This document shows positions 20,413 to 29,178 of a stretch of 64,000 bases of DNA, in pieces. The position numbers and the translations under genes are program-made. Under the pieces are notes generated by a model that saw only the letters and a program-made list of their open reading frames with translations, was not told where the DNA came from and did no database searches. Numbering within the stretch: the stretch's first letter is position 1; every line of letters starts with the position of its first letter. Source of the stretch: Trichomonas vaginalis G3 (lineage: Eukaryota > Parabasalia > Trichomonadida > Trichomonadidae); the NCBI RefSeq assembly GCF_026262505.1, contig NC_067204.1:22103300-22167299 (forward strand). Reading direction: 5' to 3'.

Positions 20413-21309
20413 AATTGTATGATGTATATTTGAAATCCTAAACAATTTCGTAGCTTCTATTTCTTCTGTCAGTACATCGAATGTTTTAACGATACCGAAA
20501 GTTTCTTTATACTTCTTCTTGACGTCAGATAGAAGGAAATCGTCAGCAGTTGGATAGTTTTTGTTCAGAAATGTCAACATGTCCATTTTATCTTCTGCTG
20601 GTTTCTCTGCTTCTTTCTTTAAATCTGCATAGTCGTTTCGCATACGTTCTATCTCTTTGACGGAGTAGTTATATTTCCTCATTGCTGCTTTACATTTAGA
20701 ACATTGTGGGTTCATTTTAGCATTGTACATTGAAATTTGACCTGCAAGTACAACTAAGGCGTCAATGGTTTTCTTTAACTCAAAAGTTGCTGGTTTTATT
20801 TGTTCGTTCCATACTTTACCTCTTCTATCTTTATCTCTTATCTGCCATACACATTTTGCAACCAACGAAACAAAGTTGTCGTAGGTCTTAAATTCTTCAG
20901 ATTTATATATGTCAGAAACATTTTTATATACCATATCGCAGTCTTTGTCCATGACTTTGTGGTTGCAATGAAATCCAAGAAACTCATAGTTTACCTTTCG
21001 TATGAACTTCTTTATTTCTACCGAGTCAGTTGCTTTGACTTCTATTTCATCGAATTCAGGAATAGTAAGCTTTTGTTGTTGTATTTCAGGAAGTTTAGGT
21101 AGATGGTCAATAATATCCTGCATTTCATAAAGATACTGTTCATTTGTTTCATCTTTCGCACTACAGTCTAAATCTCCTTGGAGAAGTTCTTGCTTTATCT
21201 TCTGGATTGTTGTTTCGAAAGTATATGAAGAAGGAATGAAGCTTTTCATCTCTACTAACATTGAAGTTGGGTTCATGACTAAAGAGTTTGGTGCTGTTGT
21301 TGCTAACAT
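20395..21309 (-). CDS. unknown protein in the nested cassette
   Basis: 304 residues, looks whole. The ATG at 21309 (MLATTAPNSLVM) follows a T-run/TA leader like that of Maverick virion genes; the frame above it is the inverted-repeat module. The protein is helical and charged, with a CSKCKAAM pair that could bind zinc near residue 205 and a Cys/His cluster FHCNHKVMDKDC near 130. No family recognised. The last codons (HVKRL) come from repeat copy B, so the end of the protein is encoded by the repeat. Confidence 0.7.
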   Translation of the reverse strand: MLATTAPNSLVMNPTSMLVEMKSFIPSSYTFETTIQKIKQELLQGDLDCSAKDETNEQYLYEMQDIIDHLPKLPEIQQQKLTIPEFDEIEVKATDSVEIKKFIRKVNYEFLGFHCNHKVMDKDCDMVYKNVSDIYKSEEFKTYDNFVSLVAKCVWQIRDKDRRGKVWNEQIKPATFELKKTIDALVVLAGQISMYNAKMNPQCSKCKAAMRKYNYSVKEIERMRNDYADLKKEAEKPAEDKMDMLTFLNKNYPTADDFLLSDVKKKYKETFGIVKTFDVLTEEIEATKLFRISNIHHTIHVKRL

Positions 21310-21371
21310 GTTCTTACAATAAAAATAAAAAAATATTTTTTTAAAAAAACCAACTTTATTTTTTATTTCGG

Positions 21372-21443
21372 GAAAATTCATGAGGTGAAAAAAGAGGTGA
21401 AAAAAGAGGTGAAATCTCACCTCTTCACCTAAAATATATTTTT
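21372..21443 (-). repeat. AGGTGAAGAGGTGA module, copy C (inverted)
   Basis: Reverse complement of the module at 20151 and 20330, with AATTCATGAGGTGAAA on the plus strand at its outer side. Confidence 0.85.
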
Positions 21444-21524
21444 GTCTGATTTACGCTCATTACGATGAAGTTTCGACAAAACATTTACGTTCATGTTTGA
21501 CAAAACATTTACGATGAAATCATG

Positions 21525-21613
21525 AAAATTCATGAGGTGAAAAAAGAGGTGAAAAAAGAGGTGAAATCTCACCTCTTCACCTAAAATATATTTTTATTGA
21601 ATTCAGCAACAAA
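21525..21613 (-). repeat. AGGTGAAGAGGTGA module, copy D (inverted)
   Basis: Inverted copy extending to TTGAATTCAGCAACAAAG, thus matching copy B over a longer stretch than copy C does. Confidence 0.85.
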
Positions 21614-21659
21614 GTTCAAATTGTAAAAAGTCAAGCTTGAAAAATCTAAGTGTTTAGTC

Positions 21660-21839
21660 TTAGTAAGATGGTAGCTTCTTAAAGCATATGCCGTCCTTGA
21701 GTTTTATGTACGTGAAGAGAAGTACAATGAATTCAATTACGAGTACAATTGCAATGACAACTAAGGCAACTATTTTTGTCTTTTGCCAGCAAGGGTACTT
21801 CTTCTCTTCCAATGGTTCGGGAGAACTATACTCACTCAT
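21660..21839 (-). CDS. small single-pass membrane protein
   Basis: 59 residues from MSEYSSPEPLEEKKYP; one hydrophobic helix (IVALVVIAIVLVIEFIVLLF) spans about residues 23-42, followed by a short basic tail. Looks whole. A small membrane protein of unknown role in the accessory block. It diverges from the gene at 21883 with 43 bp between starts. Confidence 0.65.
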   Translation of the reverse strand: MSEYSSPEPLEEKKYPCWQKTKIVALVVIAIVLVIEFIVLLFTYIKLKDGICFKKLPSY

Positions 21840-21882
21840 GAGAAATGCCAAAACGGTTTAATAGAAAAAGTGTCATTTTTTC

Positions 21883-22071
21883 ATGTCCGAAGACTCGAAG
21901 GTGCAACACTTCCAAAATACCGACGAACTCAGAAGAGCAGCATGGCAGTATCTTCTTGACAACTTCTTTGAGTTCTCCAGGTACACCTTGGAAAATGCTG
22001 AAGAACTCCGACACAGAGAATTTGGAGAAATTGCACTCCAATACTACCTTGACAAACAAAGGGTAAAATAA
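21883..22071 (+). CDS. small helical protein
   Basis: 62 residues (MSEDSKVQHFQNTDELRRAA...), two predicted amphipathic helices rich in Glu/Arg/Phe. A perfect initiator TCATTT stands 8 bases before the ATG, which supports expression from this start. No family recognised. The shadow frame at 21845 lacks such a site. Confidence 0.65.
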   Translation: MSEDSKVQHFQNTDELRRAAWQYLLDNFFEFSRYTLENAEELRHREFGEIALQYYLDKQRVK

Positions 22072-22106
22072 GACTAAAAACTTAACGTTTAAAAAGTGAC
22101 ATTTTT

Positions 22107-22307
22107 ATGAGCTCCGAGTCACCGAGAAAACTTGGTCAGATGTTAGCAGCTTACTTCCCTGAGGAGGATGGAAGCGTTACATACGTAAGGTTCAAAAACA
22201 ACGAACCTGGAATTGCGTACCAAATTCGCAATTACATGACCATGGAAGAGTACGAAAGGTTTCTACAAGAGAAACCAGCTCTAAACAACTCAGAAAAGAA
22301 AGAGTAA
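22107..22307 (+). CDS. small acidic/basic protein
   Basis: 66 residues (MSSESPRKLGQMLAAYFPEE...), with YVRFKNNEPGIAYQIRNYMT in the middle. Preceded by GACATTTTTATG. Looks whole, no family recognised. Second in a run of small rightward genes. Confidence 0.62.
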   Translation: MSSESPRKLGQMLAAYFPEEDGSVTYVRFKNNEPGIAYQIRNYMTMEEYERFLQEKPALNNSEKKE

Positions 22308-22335
22308 AAAGTTTAACTCGTAATTGTTTATTTTT

Positions 22336-22944
22336 TTACTTGTATGGGCAAGCTGCAAGAATGAAGTCGACTATCTCAGTCTTTGTCTTGACCAGTTGGA
22401 CTGCTCTTGCGAGTACGTCTGTTTTGCGGTCTCCAGCTGGTGTCTGACCTTCGTAATTGCGCATGTTCTTGAGAGCTCCAACTGTAAATGGCTGTAAGAT
22501 GAAGAGTCTCTCAGACTGCTTGAGGTAGTCTTCACGGTCACGAACCGAATCTGTGGTACGAGTCGAATTGGTCGACCTTAGGGAAGAGACTGAAAGCCTG
22601 TCATCTTCCATAGGGGCTGTGGCATACTCTTTGCGTAAACGGTTCAGACCTTCTTCGAACTCTTGGTCTCTCTTCGATTGGGATTGAGATTGGAATTGGG
22701 GTGGAGGGTTTGACATGAACATCCAAGGGTTAGGGAAGTAAGGCATGGGTTGAGGAGGGTAGTTTGGAAAGCCTTGTGGTGGGTAGTTTGGAAAGCCTTG
22801 TGGTGGGTAGTAACCTTGAGGTGGAAATTGGTAGTAATTCGGAGGTCCTTGTTGGAACTGAGGTTGCTGAGGAGACTGTTGTGGTGCTGGAGCATGCTGT
22901 TCCTCTGGCTGTGGAACGGGTTCAGTAGGTGGGACGTCGGACAT
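22336..22944 (-). CDS. proline/glutamine-rich protein with helical C terminus
   Basis: 202 residues. Residues 1-90 are low complexity with repeated PPQGFPNYPPQG units; residues about 90-200 are charged and probably folded (LNRLRKEYATAPMEDDR, then LQPFTVGALKNMRNYEGQTP). Looks whole. In copy 2 only sequence matching its 5' end is seen, near 62970-63040, next to a minisatellite. Could be a multivalent adaptor or virion protein; unproven. Confidence 0.65.
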   Translation of the reverse strand: MSDVPPTEPVPQPEEQHAPAPQQSPQQPQFQQGPPNYYQFPPQGYYPPQGFPNYPPQGFPNYPPQPMPYFPNPWMFMSNPPPQFQSQSQSKRDQEFEEGLNRLRKEYATAPMEDDRLSVSSLRSTNSTRTTDSVRDREDYLKQSERLFILQPFTVGALKNMRNYEGQTPAGDRKTDVLARAVQLVKTKTEIVDFILAACPYK

Positions 22945-22974
22945 TCGTTTGTGTCTTAACCGTCTTTGTTCTGA

Positions 22975-23305
22975 AACAATATAATATTGTCTTGAAAAAG
23001 TACAACATTGTCTTGAAAAAGTACAACATTGTCTTGAAAAAGTACAACATTGTCTTGAAAAAGTACAACATTGTCTTGAAAAAGTACAACATTGTCTTGA
23101 AAAAGTACAACATTGTTCTGAAAAAGTTCAAGACTTGTTCTGAAAAAGTACAGCTGTACTCAAATTTGAGAGACATTGTACTGAATTTATACAACATTGT
23201 TCTGAAAAAGTACAACATTGTTCTGAAAAAGTACAATATTGTCTTGAAAAAGTACAACATTGTCTTGAAAAAGTACAACATTGTCTTGAAAAAGTACAAT
23301 ATTGT
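22975..23305. repeat. 21-bp tandem repeat (minisatellite)
   Basis: About 15 copies of a unit AAAAAGTACAACATTGTCTTG with TGTTCTG variants and one diverged stretch at 23140-23180. Several frames stay open on both strands (repeating KYNIVLK or LYFFKTM) only because 21 is a multiple of three. It lies between the divergent genes starting at 22944 and 23317 and may act as a spacer or regulatory array. Copy 2 has a different 21-bp array at the same position. Confidence 0.9.
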
Positions 23306-23316
23306 ACTGACTCAGT

Positions 23317-23691
23317 ATGGAGCTTGACCCCTTAGACGAAGCAATTTATCTAATTGAGGTAAATGAAACCGTGAAGGAATATCTCAGCAAGTGCAAACCA
23401 AGCAAGTCCATTGGCTTCTGGTTGTCCAAGAATAGTGTCTTAAAGTTGGAAATTGAAACAGGTGTTGCAATTCAAGTTCCAGAAGGCACTGCATTCGATG
23501 ATATTAAGGATGTGAAGAAAGAAGCCCTCTTGAAGTTCTTCATGAAACGTCCTTGGATACTACTTCCATATCGTGAGAGCCCAATTCCACGAATTACACA
23601 AATTCTCAGAGCACTACTTCACTACTCTGGACAGCCGTTCTTCATAACCTCAGAAGGCGACATCCAACCAATTCTTCAGCCAGTTCAGTAA
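23317..23691 (+). CDS. unknown accessory protein
   Basis: 124 residues (MELDPLDEAIYLIEVNETVKE...), looks whole, mixed alpha/beta composition with a helical middle (DVKKEALLKFFMKRPW). The start lies directly after the minisatellite. No family recognised. First of a run of four rightward genes. Confidence 0.65.
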   Translation: MELDPLDEAIYLIEVNETVKEYLSKCKPSKSIGFWLSKNSVLKLEIETGVAIQVPEGTAFDDIKDVKKEALLKFFMKRPWILLPYRESPIPRITQILRALLHYSGQPFFITSEGDIQPILQPVQ

Positions 23692-23719
23692 ACATCTCAT
23701 TTTAACTTCACTTTTTTTT

Positions 23720-24004
23720 ATGTTTTTACTCACACTCGTACTCAACAGGTTTGTGTACAACTATTTCAACTGTGAACCTTGTATTGACCGGTCTTCCTGC
23801 AAATGCAAGTTCGGTCAATACACAATTTATGGTGGCAAGAAAGACAGTGGGGAATGTTATTCTGACATCTGTTGTTGCGCTCGAGAGAGAATTGAAATTC
23901 CAGACCCAACTCCAACACCAACACTCAAGTTGCCAAAGACTCATGTGAAGAAGAAGCCTTCTGGTAAGTTTCTTATAGCCATATACATGGCACGCTTTGA
24001 GTAA
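23720..24004 (+). CDS. small cysteine-rich protein, probably secreted or membrane bound
   Basis: 94 residues. A short hydrophobic start (MFLLTLVLNRFVY) is followed by a Cys-rich segment (CEPCIDRSSCKCKF, then CYSDICCC; nine Cys within about 40 residues), a PDPTPTPTLK linker and a basic end. A TCACTT initiator lies 10 bases before the ATG. The pattern suggests a disulphide or metal-binding knot. Function unknown. Confidence 0.6.
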   Translation: MFLLTLVLNRFVYNYFNCEPCIDRSSCKCKFGQYTIYGGKKDSGECYSDICCCARERIEIPDPTPTPTLKLPKTHVKKKPSGKFLIAIYMARFE

Positions 24005-24026
24005 AAACATTTTTTTCATTTTTTGA

Positions 24027-24610
24027 ATGAAGCAAGTTAAATTCGTCCCACACCAATCTCAATGGACCGATGAAGAGTTTCAAGCCATGGTTGAAGGCGT
24101 TGAGAACGACATAGACGGCGAACTTGAAGGAGCTCAAACCACAATTGCAACCAAAATTGCAGAGTCAAGGAACAGATAGCTCCACTTAAAGCTACCAAAG
24201 CTACTCTTGACCTCATGGATAGTTACCGTTTAGAAGTAAAGAGTGGAATAAGACAATTAAAATTAAAACTTCTAAACTACGAAGCTATACTCCAAAAGTT
24301 AGCAGAAATGAGAAGACTTTACCAGAGCTACTTACATGTAAGGGACTTACCTTCAAGCAGTCCGACCAAAGATGAATTTTCTGACATTGTCCCAATTTTG
24401 TCCGAAAGTCAGCTCAGATGTTTCGAACTGCTCCCAACATATCCAGAATATGAACGTTTGCCTGAACTCTTCCGCAATCTCAAAAAACGTTTTTTGGTTC
24501 TCATGTTCGAAACTTTTATCGGAAGAGACAACAAACGTTCAGAAGAAGAACAAGATATTATTTTAAACTTGTTGTATGACATAACTGTCATAACAAGCTT
24601 TTTGAAGTAA
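24027..24610 (+). CDS. helical accessory protein, broken
   Basis: Starts MKQVKFVPHQSQWTDEEFQ with a TCATTT initiator 9 bases upstream; the rest is long charged helices ending NLLYDITVITSFLK. Broken about once. No family recognised. Confidence 0.55.
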
Positions 24611-24640
24611 AACCCATTCTCAAACCACTTCATTTTTTCG

Positions 24641-25344
24641 ATGTCCGAACAAGCACCGAAGCCAAACTCAATGGCAGATGTCCTTTCAAGGTTGCCAGAA
24701 AAGCGCCCAGTTCAAATTCAAATTGCCCAATTGAAAGCTCATCTGACAAACACCGTAAGACTCTCCAAAGTAGTCTTATGGAAGAGATGACCAAGCTCAA
24801 AGCCGATGTCCTCATGAACCAAGCTTCCAATGAGAAATGCCTGAATGATTTGACGGAAACCTTGCGCATTTACGCGAGAGAGAACCGAGACCTTGCCAGA
24901 CTCATCTACCGTTTCTTCGAAGAGATAGACGCCATCTGGAAGGTACTCGGAAAGGACAGAACATGCAACACCGTACTTCGTGAACACAGAATTGAAGAAG
25001 GAATTGTCGAGGAAGAAGAGAAACACGAAGAAGAGGAAGAGGAAGAAGAGGAAGAAGAGAAACACGAAGAAGAGGAAGTTTGGGCAACCCTTGTTGCCGA
25101 TGACACTTACGAAATTTCCCAACCCTACCCATACCAAATCCGCAACAAGGAGACAGGCAAGGTTCTTACCCCAGTCCTCAACAACTTGGGACACTTGAAC
25201 CTTACCCTTCGGAATTACGGTACAATTTCCATGGGAAGGCTTGTCGGTATGCAATGGGTTCCAAATCCAGACAAGAAGACGAGGGTCAGACACATTGACG
25301 GTGACAAGCTCAACAACCGTAAGGAGAACCTCGAGTGGTTCTAA
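24641..25344 (+). CDS. coiled-coil protein with C-terminal NUMOD4/HNH-like module, broken
   Basis: Starts MSEQAPKPNSMADVLSRLPE with a TCATTT initiator 9 bases upstream. A helical segment and a run of Glu/Lys (about 30 residues) lead into a C-terminal module: YEISQPYPYQIRNKETGKVL, GHLNLTLRNYG, then VRHIDGDKLNNRKENLEWF. The last part has the H..GDKLNNRKENL pattern of HNH nucleases of the NUMOD4-HNH type found in phages and homing elements. It could cut or bind DNA of the element or of competitors. The gene is broken about once, but the HNH part is open. Codon use here is GC-richer than in the capsid genes. Confidence 0.7.
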
Positions 25345-25393
25345 GAGTAAAAAAATTTTATTTTAGGGGGAAACCCCAAGTAAATTTAGGTGT

Positions 25394-25703
25394 TTAGTTG
25401 CGTAAGTAGCTTAAATTAATGAGAATTTGGACAAGTAGTTCCTGACCCCTGAATTGGACTCTTTCGTCATCCCAGTTGCGTAGGAGGTCGTCCCAGAGGA
25501 GTTGGTAGAATTGCCAATCCAAGGACGATTTGTCCTCCCAGGCATTGAGGATGTACTGCTCGTAGAGTCTCATGACCTCCTTGCACCAGACACCCTCTCC
25601 CTTGGAACGTAAGGCTTCTTCGAAGTGCTCGAATGCGATTGGCTGCGGACCATCTGAAATGACACTTTTTGTCCGTTTGGTCAATGTTCGTGTCTCGTGC
25701 CAT
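25394..25703 (-). CDS. small helical protein, broken
   Basis: The main frame reads PIAFEHFEEALRSKG, then LYEQYILNAWEDKSS and ends LINLSYLRN; rich in Trp and acidic residues. The only nearby ATG (25703, MARDTN) leads in with a break. A TCATTT initiator-like site lies on this strand within the gene start. No family recognised. Confidence 0.45.
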
Positions 25704-25791
25704 AGTCGACGAAAATACAGACAAACAGGTTATATATGAGTTTGAGACCAAGAATGGTGTAACTCGACCTGTCCGATTCAAATTCGAATAA
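25684..25791 (+). CDS. possible 35-residue peptide
   Basis: ATG 25684 opens MFVSRAIVDENTDKQVIYEF and ends KFE at 25791, opposite the start of the leftward gene above. Its composition is protein-like and it fills an otherwise unexplained gap before the polymerase, but it is short and overlaps another frame. Confidence 0.3.
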   Translation: MFVSRAIVDENTDKQVIYEFETKNGVTRPVRFKFE

Positions 25792-25798
25792 AAATTTT

Positions 25799-27948
25799 TT
25801 ACTTCATGCAATGTTTTATTTCTGTGCCGTCTTCAAGTATGCCCCAGTACTTACGCTTGGAGAGGACATGAACTTCGGTGAAAATTTTGTCCAATTTGAA
25901 TTGACCCATCTTTTCACCGACCATTCCCATTTCAATGAGTTTGTATCCTTCTTCGTTCGTCATGAGTGCGTCAATGTTCTCATAGTAAACCTTCACTTTG
26001 GATTTGACTTCGGAGAAGAATTTGTTGTAGTTGTCAAGGACTGCCTTTGCGAACTGAGGGTAAGACCAATGTTCGACAATAGGTTTTAATGTGGTTACTA
26101 AGCCACTTTGACCTTGAGTGAATTCGTACTTCAAAACAAAAGGGAGAACCTTTCAACAAAGTTGTCGACCTTCTCATAGTGTTTACTCTTCATCTCTTGA
26201 GGTTTCTTAATGGAATATCCCCATGTCGAATTCATAAGCAATTTGAGTGTCATTGCAAGTTTGGGGTTTGAAGCTTTCCTAATATCATACAGTTGTTGTA
26301 TGACTTTTCCAACTGTATAGTTCCTTCCTGGGAACTCACCATCTTCGTTTGGAATTCCAGTCGGGATATATTGGACGAACCTCATGTACGCAGCGTTAAG
26401 GTCGACATAGTATATCTTTTCATCTGAGTCGAACTTGTCGCAACCAATGGGTCCAGTTCGTGGAAATTCAAGTGAGTCTCTTATCTTCTGAGAAACTTCT
26501 CCTGTTATCTCATAAACATCGTCGAAGCAACCTGTTTCATATAAAACCTTCTGACCTAACTCCGATGCTCTCCAATACAATTTGACGTCAATTGGATGTC
26601 TCAATGGAAGTTTGTTTATAGCATCTTGAAGTTCTTGCAACCTCATTGGAAGTTCTTCTGGTTCAGGTTGGTATCCGAACAATCCAACTCCTTTTGGAAC
26701 AGTGTACTTCTTTTGTGCTATAACTTTGTCTGGAACAACTTTTGGTCTTACCAACAATGAAAAGTTTGTTTCATCTTTTGGTACAAAAGTTTCTGTCAGC
26801 TTGTCATCTGGAATTGGTTCCAACAAACCTTTCTCGAAAAGAATGTTAACAGCTCTGACAATGTTGCATTTGCCTTTTCCGAACAATGGGTTTGTAAGAC
26901 TTTCGTTCAACATGAAGTGGTTGTGGACAATTACAATCTTCAACCATGGTAAGTCTTTGTCAACAACATAGTCGTCATGTGAAGAACCTTTCTCAGTCGG
27001 AATGTTGACTCGGATATTCACATTTGCCAACGGTGCAATTTTTGCCAATTGACCTCTGAGAATGTACCTTGTCTTCACACATGACTCAAGATACTTCATC
27101 TTCTCTTCTGTAACAAGACCAGAGTTCCTGAGACATGTAAGAATACAAGGTTCATTGACAATTGTTTCAATTGAATTGTAAATTCCATACCTTGTCAAGT
27201 CAATGTCAGACTTATTTATGAACGGGAAGTATCCAGCATGTTGTCTGACTGCTTGAGGGTTAGGTTGATACCATTCGAACTTTACACTTACAATTCCTTC
27301 AATTGCATTCAGGATGTCTGAGTCGGAGTCAACCATTTGTTCTCTCTTTGTAGTCTTGAAAGCGTCAAGAAGTTGTGCGGCTGTTGTGACATTGCCATGT
27401 GCATAGTAAATATGACCATCTAAATCTGTTACGGTTAGTCTGAGATTGTATCCTTTCTTATTTCCGTCTTGAATTGCAGCAAGTACACCCATGAAGCCTT
27501 CTTTGTTCTTTCCTTCGTCAAAGTTTACTGTAAAGGTTCGACCAGATGTAATTTGACTTCTAACTTCACGATACTTCTCATATGCATATCTTGTTCTTTC
27601 CATGGGAGCATGTTTGTCTTCACCCTTCCCTTTTTTCCTTCTCAAAGGATGCAATTGTTCGTCATGTTTCCAGTAGAATCTGGCAAAGCCGTCGTGTCCT
27701 TCAACTTGAGGTTCACTAACATCGAAAGGCATGTCCATAAGACGTTCTTCTTCTAACCTCTCTAGTCTGTTTGGATAATTTGCACGTGCTGTTTCCAAAT
27801 CCATTTCGTAGCGAAGACCAGCCAGTTTGTCATAGACTTTTATGGGTCTTCCCTTCCTATATTTAAACTTCTTTGAAACTTTCCAACCATATCTTTCTAA
27901 CTCTGCTTTTATTCTAGCAGACCTTCTATCCATTCTATACGGGGGCAT
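25799..27948 (-). CDS. POLB: protein-primed DNA polymerase B, broken
   Basis: The N terminus is basic (MPPYRMDRRSARIKAELERYG). Family B palm motifs are recognisable in order: motif A IYYVDLNAAYM, motif B LAMTLKLLMNSTWGY and the motif C region VKVYYENIDALMT, the arrangement of protein-primed polymerases of adenovirus, phi29 and Mavericks. It would replicate the element from its ends. Broken about once. A T-run/ATAAAAATG leader precedes the start. It lies convergent to the accessory block and is followed upstream by three more leftward genes. Confidence 0.9.
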
Positions 27949-27980
27949 TTTTATAAAAATAAAAAAATGTTTTTTTTTCT

Positions 27981-28565
27981 TTACTTTACATAACCGCCTG
28001 CTGCCATAAGTCTTTGACGCCAACCCATACCAGCTAATGAAGGTTGACTTGGTTTAGTTTGGAAACTAACCTTTGGTTTTGGTTTATCTTCAGTTTTTGG
28101 CTCACCTTCTTCTATCGGTTTTTCGTCACTTTTTGGTTCCTCTGACTTTACTTCACTTGCAGGTATGGTTGTGTCGTCAACATCTTCATAAATATCATAT
28201 GCCATTTGTTTTTGTTTTCCTTTCAACTTTTTGTGTTTGTTGTAAAGTTTAGAATATTTCGACTCTAAGTCAATGAGATGTTCTATAATGAACTGTTGGT
28301 CAGTGAAGTAAACTTTTCCATCTGTTGTCTCGAAAGCTCCTTCAGACTTCAATATTTTATTTGTGAGAGTCTGTTTCTTTTTTGAGATACTAGCCGTTCC
28401 ATTTCTATGAAAAGTGACTTTATAGTTAGGGTTTGTATTTCCAGACCTGGCACTTTCTATTATTGAATTTTTCTCTTCATCTGTAAGTTCTTTGACAGGT
28501 TTTGACAATGGTTCTGAACTTTTTGTTTGTGGTGTCAAATCTACCGTTTCAACTTCTTCGGTCAT
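27981..28565 (-). CDS. unknown acidic/basic Maverick protein
   Basis: 194 residues, looks whole. N-terminal Thr/Glu-rich stretch, a middle part (NYKVTFHRNGTASISKKKQT, EHLIDLESKYSKLYNKHKKL) that is likely folded and coiled coil, then a PK/E-rich linker and GMGWRQRLMAAGGYVK. The leader TTTTTTACTGAGATGAAATG is shared almost exactly with the next gene. Sits directly behind the polymerase; a terminal-protein or core role is possible but not shown. Confidence 0.65.
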   Translation of the reverse strand: MTEEVETVDLTPQTKSSEPLSKPVKELTDEEKNSIIESARSGNTNPNYKVTFHRNGTASISKKKQTLTNKILKSEGAFETTDGKVYFTDQQFIIEHLIDLESKYSKLYNKHKKLKGKQKQMAYDIYEDVDDTTIPASEVKSEEPKSDEKPIEEGEPKTEDKPKPKVSFQTKPSQPSLAGMGWRQRLMAAGGYVK

Positions 28566-28584
28566 TTCATCTCAGTAAAAAATT

Positions 28585-28740
28585 TTAGTTTGGTTTGTTT
28601 TCAACTGGTTGTTTAGGTTTTTTAAGTCGGTCTAAAACTTCCTGAGGTATAGGAAGAACTTGACAAACACGTGGTTGTGTAACTGCTGGAAGTCGACAAA
28701 TCCATCTTGAGCCCATTTGTCTCAAAGCTATATTGTTCAT
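28585..28740 (-). CDS. 51-residue basic peptide
   Basis: MNNIALRQMGSRWICRLPAV and on to PVENKPN; basic with a VLPIPQEVLDRLKKPKQP end. Too short for most gene callers. The leader TTTTTACTGAGATGAAATG is the same as that of the gene at 28565, which strongly suggests both are real, co-regulated genes. Function unknown. Confidence 0.6.
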   Translation of the reverse strand: MNNIALRQMGSRWICRLPAVTQPRVCQVLPIPQEVLDRLKKPKQPVENKPN

Positions 28741-28759
28741 TTCATCTCAGTAAAAAAAT

Positions 28760-29161
28760 TTACATTCCCCACGTTTGAGGTGGTTGCGGTTGGTTGTTGT
28801 TTACCCATTGTTGTGCATGGTTATATCCTCTGTTAAAGAATCTTTCACCTTGGTCCATATAGTGCCCTGCTTGGTTATAGTAGTCATTTGCTTTGTTATA
28901 GTAGTTTCCTGCTTGTCTTCCTACATTGTCCATCCATCCTTGAACTTTTCCTCTTGTTTCAGGATTTGGAATAAGATTTGCTGCATCTCGTGCTACCTCC
29001 CAACCTTTCTGTACAGTTTGTATAATAGGTTGTGCTTTCTCTTTCAGTATACCTAATGTACTCAAAATCTTCCTTCCAATTCCAAATGCACCTCTGGCTA
29101 TTGTTCCCACTGCGGGCAAAAATCTGGATGCAACTCCTGCTAATGCGCCAAATAAACCCAT
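28760..29161 (-). CDS. protein VI-like amphipathic virion protein
   Basis: 133 residues, looks whole. The N-terminal 35 residues (MGLFGALAGVASRFLPAVG) are hydrophobic and glycine-rich, an amphipathic helix type; the middle has YYNKANDYYNQAGHYMDQGE repeats, and the end is N/Q/P-rich. It resembles in layout the gene at 32300-32542 and the membrane-active start of adenovirus protein VI. A role as internal capsid protein for membrane penetration is inference. It diverges from the integrase with 17 bp between starts. Confidence 0.6.
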   Translation of the reverse strand: MGLFGALAGVASRFLPAVGTIARGAFGIGRKILSTLGILKEKAQPIIQTVQKGWEVARDAANLIPNPETRGKVQGWMDNVGRQAGNYYNKANDYYNQAGHYMDQGERFFNRGYNHAQQWVNNNQPQPPQTWGM

Positions 29162-29178
29162 TTCTTATAGGGTAAAAA
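29162..29178. promoter_or_regulatory. 17-bp bidirectional leader between virion gene and integrase
   Basis: The whole divergent gap is TCTTATAGGGTAAAAAA-like. Read either way it gives a T-run or A-run with TATAG and ends in an ATG, fitting the promoter motif shared by Maverick virion and replication genes. Confidence 0.5.

Larger units (their letters stand above)
20311..21613. mobile_element. nested cassette with inverted terminal repeats
   Basis: An approximately 1.3-kb unit whose ends (20311-20400 and 21525-21613) are inverted copies over more than 70 bp, starting TTTGTTGCTGAATTC then AAAAATATATTTTAGGTGAA. Two further copies of the AGGTGAAGAGGTGAGATTTC module lie outside or inside it: direct at 20151-20237 and inverted at 21372-21443. 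It carries one leftward gene (20395-21309) and is flanked by a repeat of the packaging ATPase tail. It looks like a separate insertion into the Maverick, possibly a remnant of another element with doubled terminal repeats. Confidence 0.6.

Noticed and set aside
22922-23327. Long frames of KYNIVLK or LYFFKTM repeats on both strands
   Set aside because: They exist because the 21-bp tandem unit is a multiple of three; no start signals or non-repeat domain.
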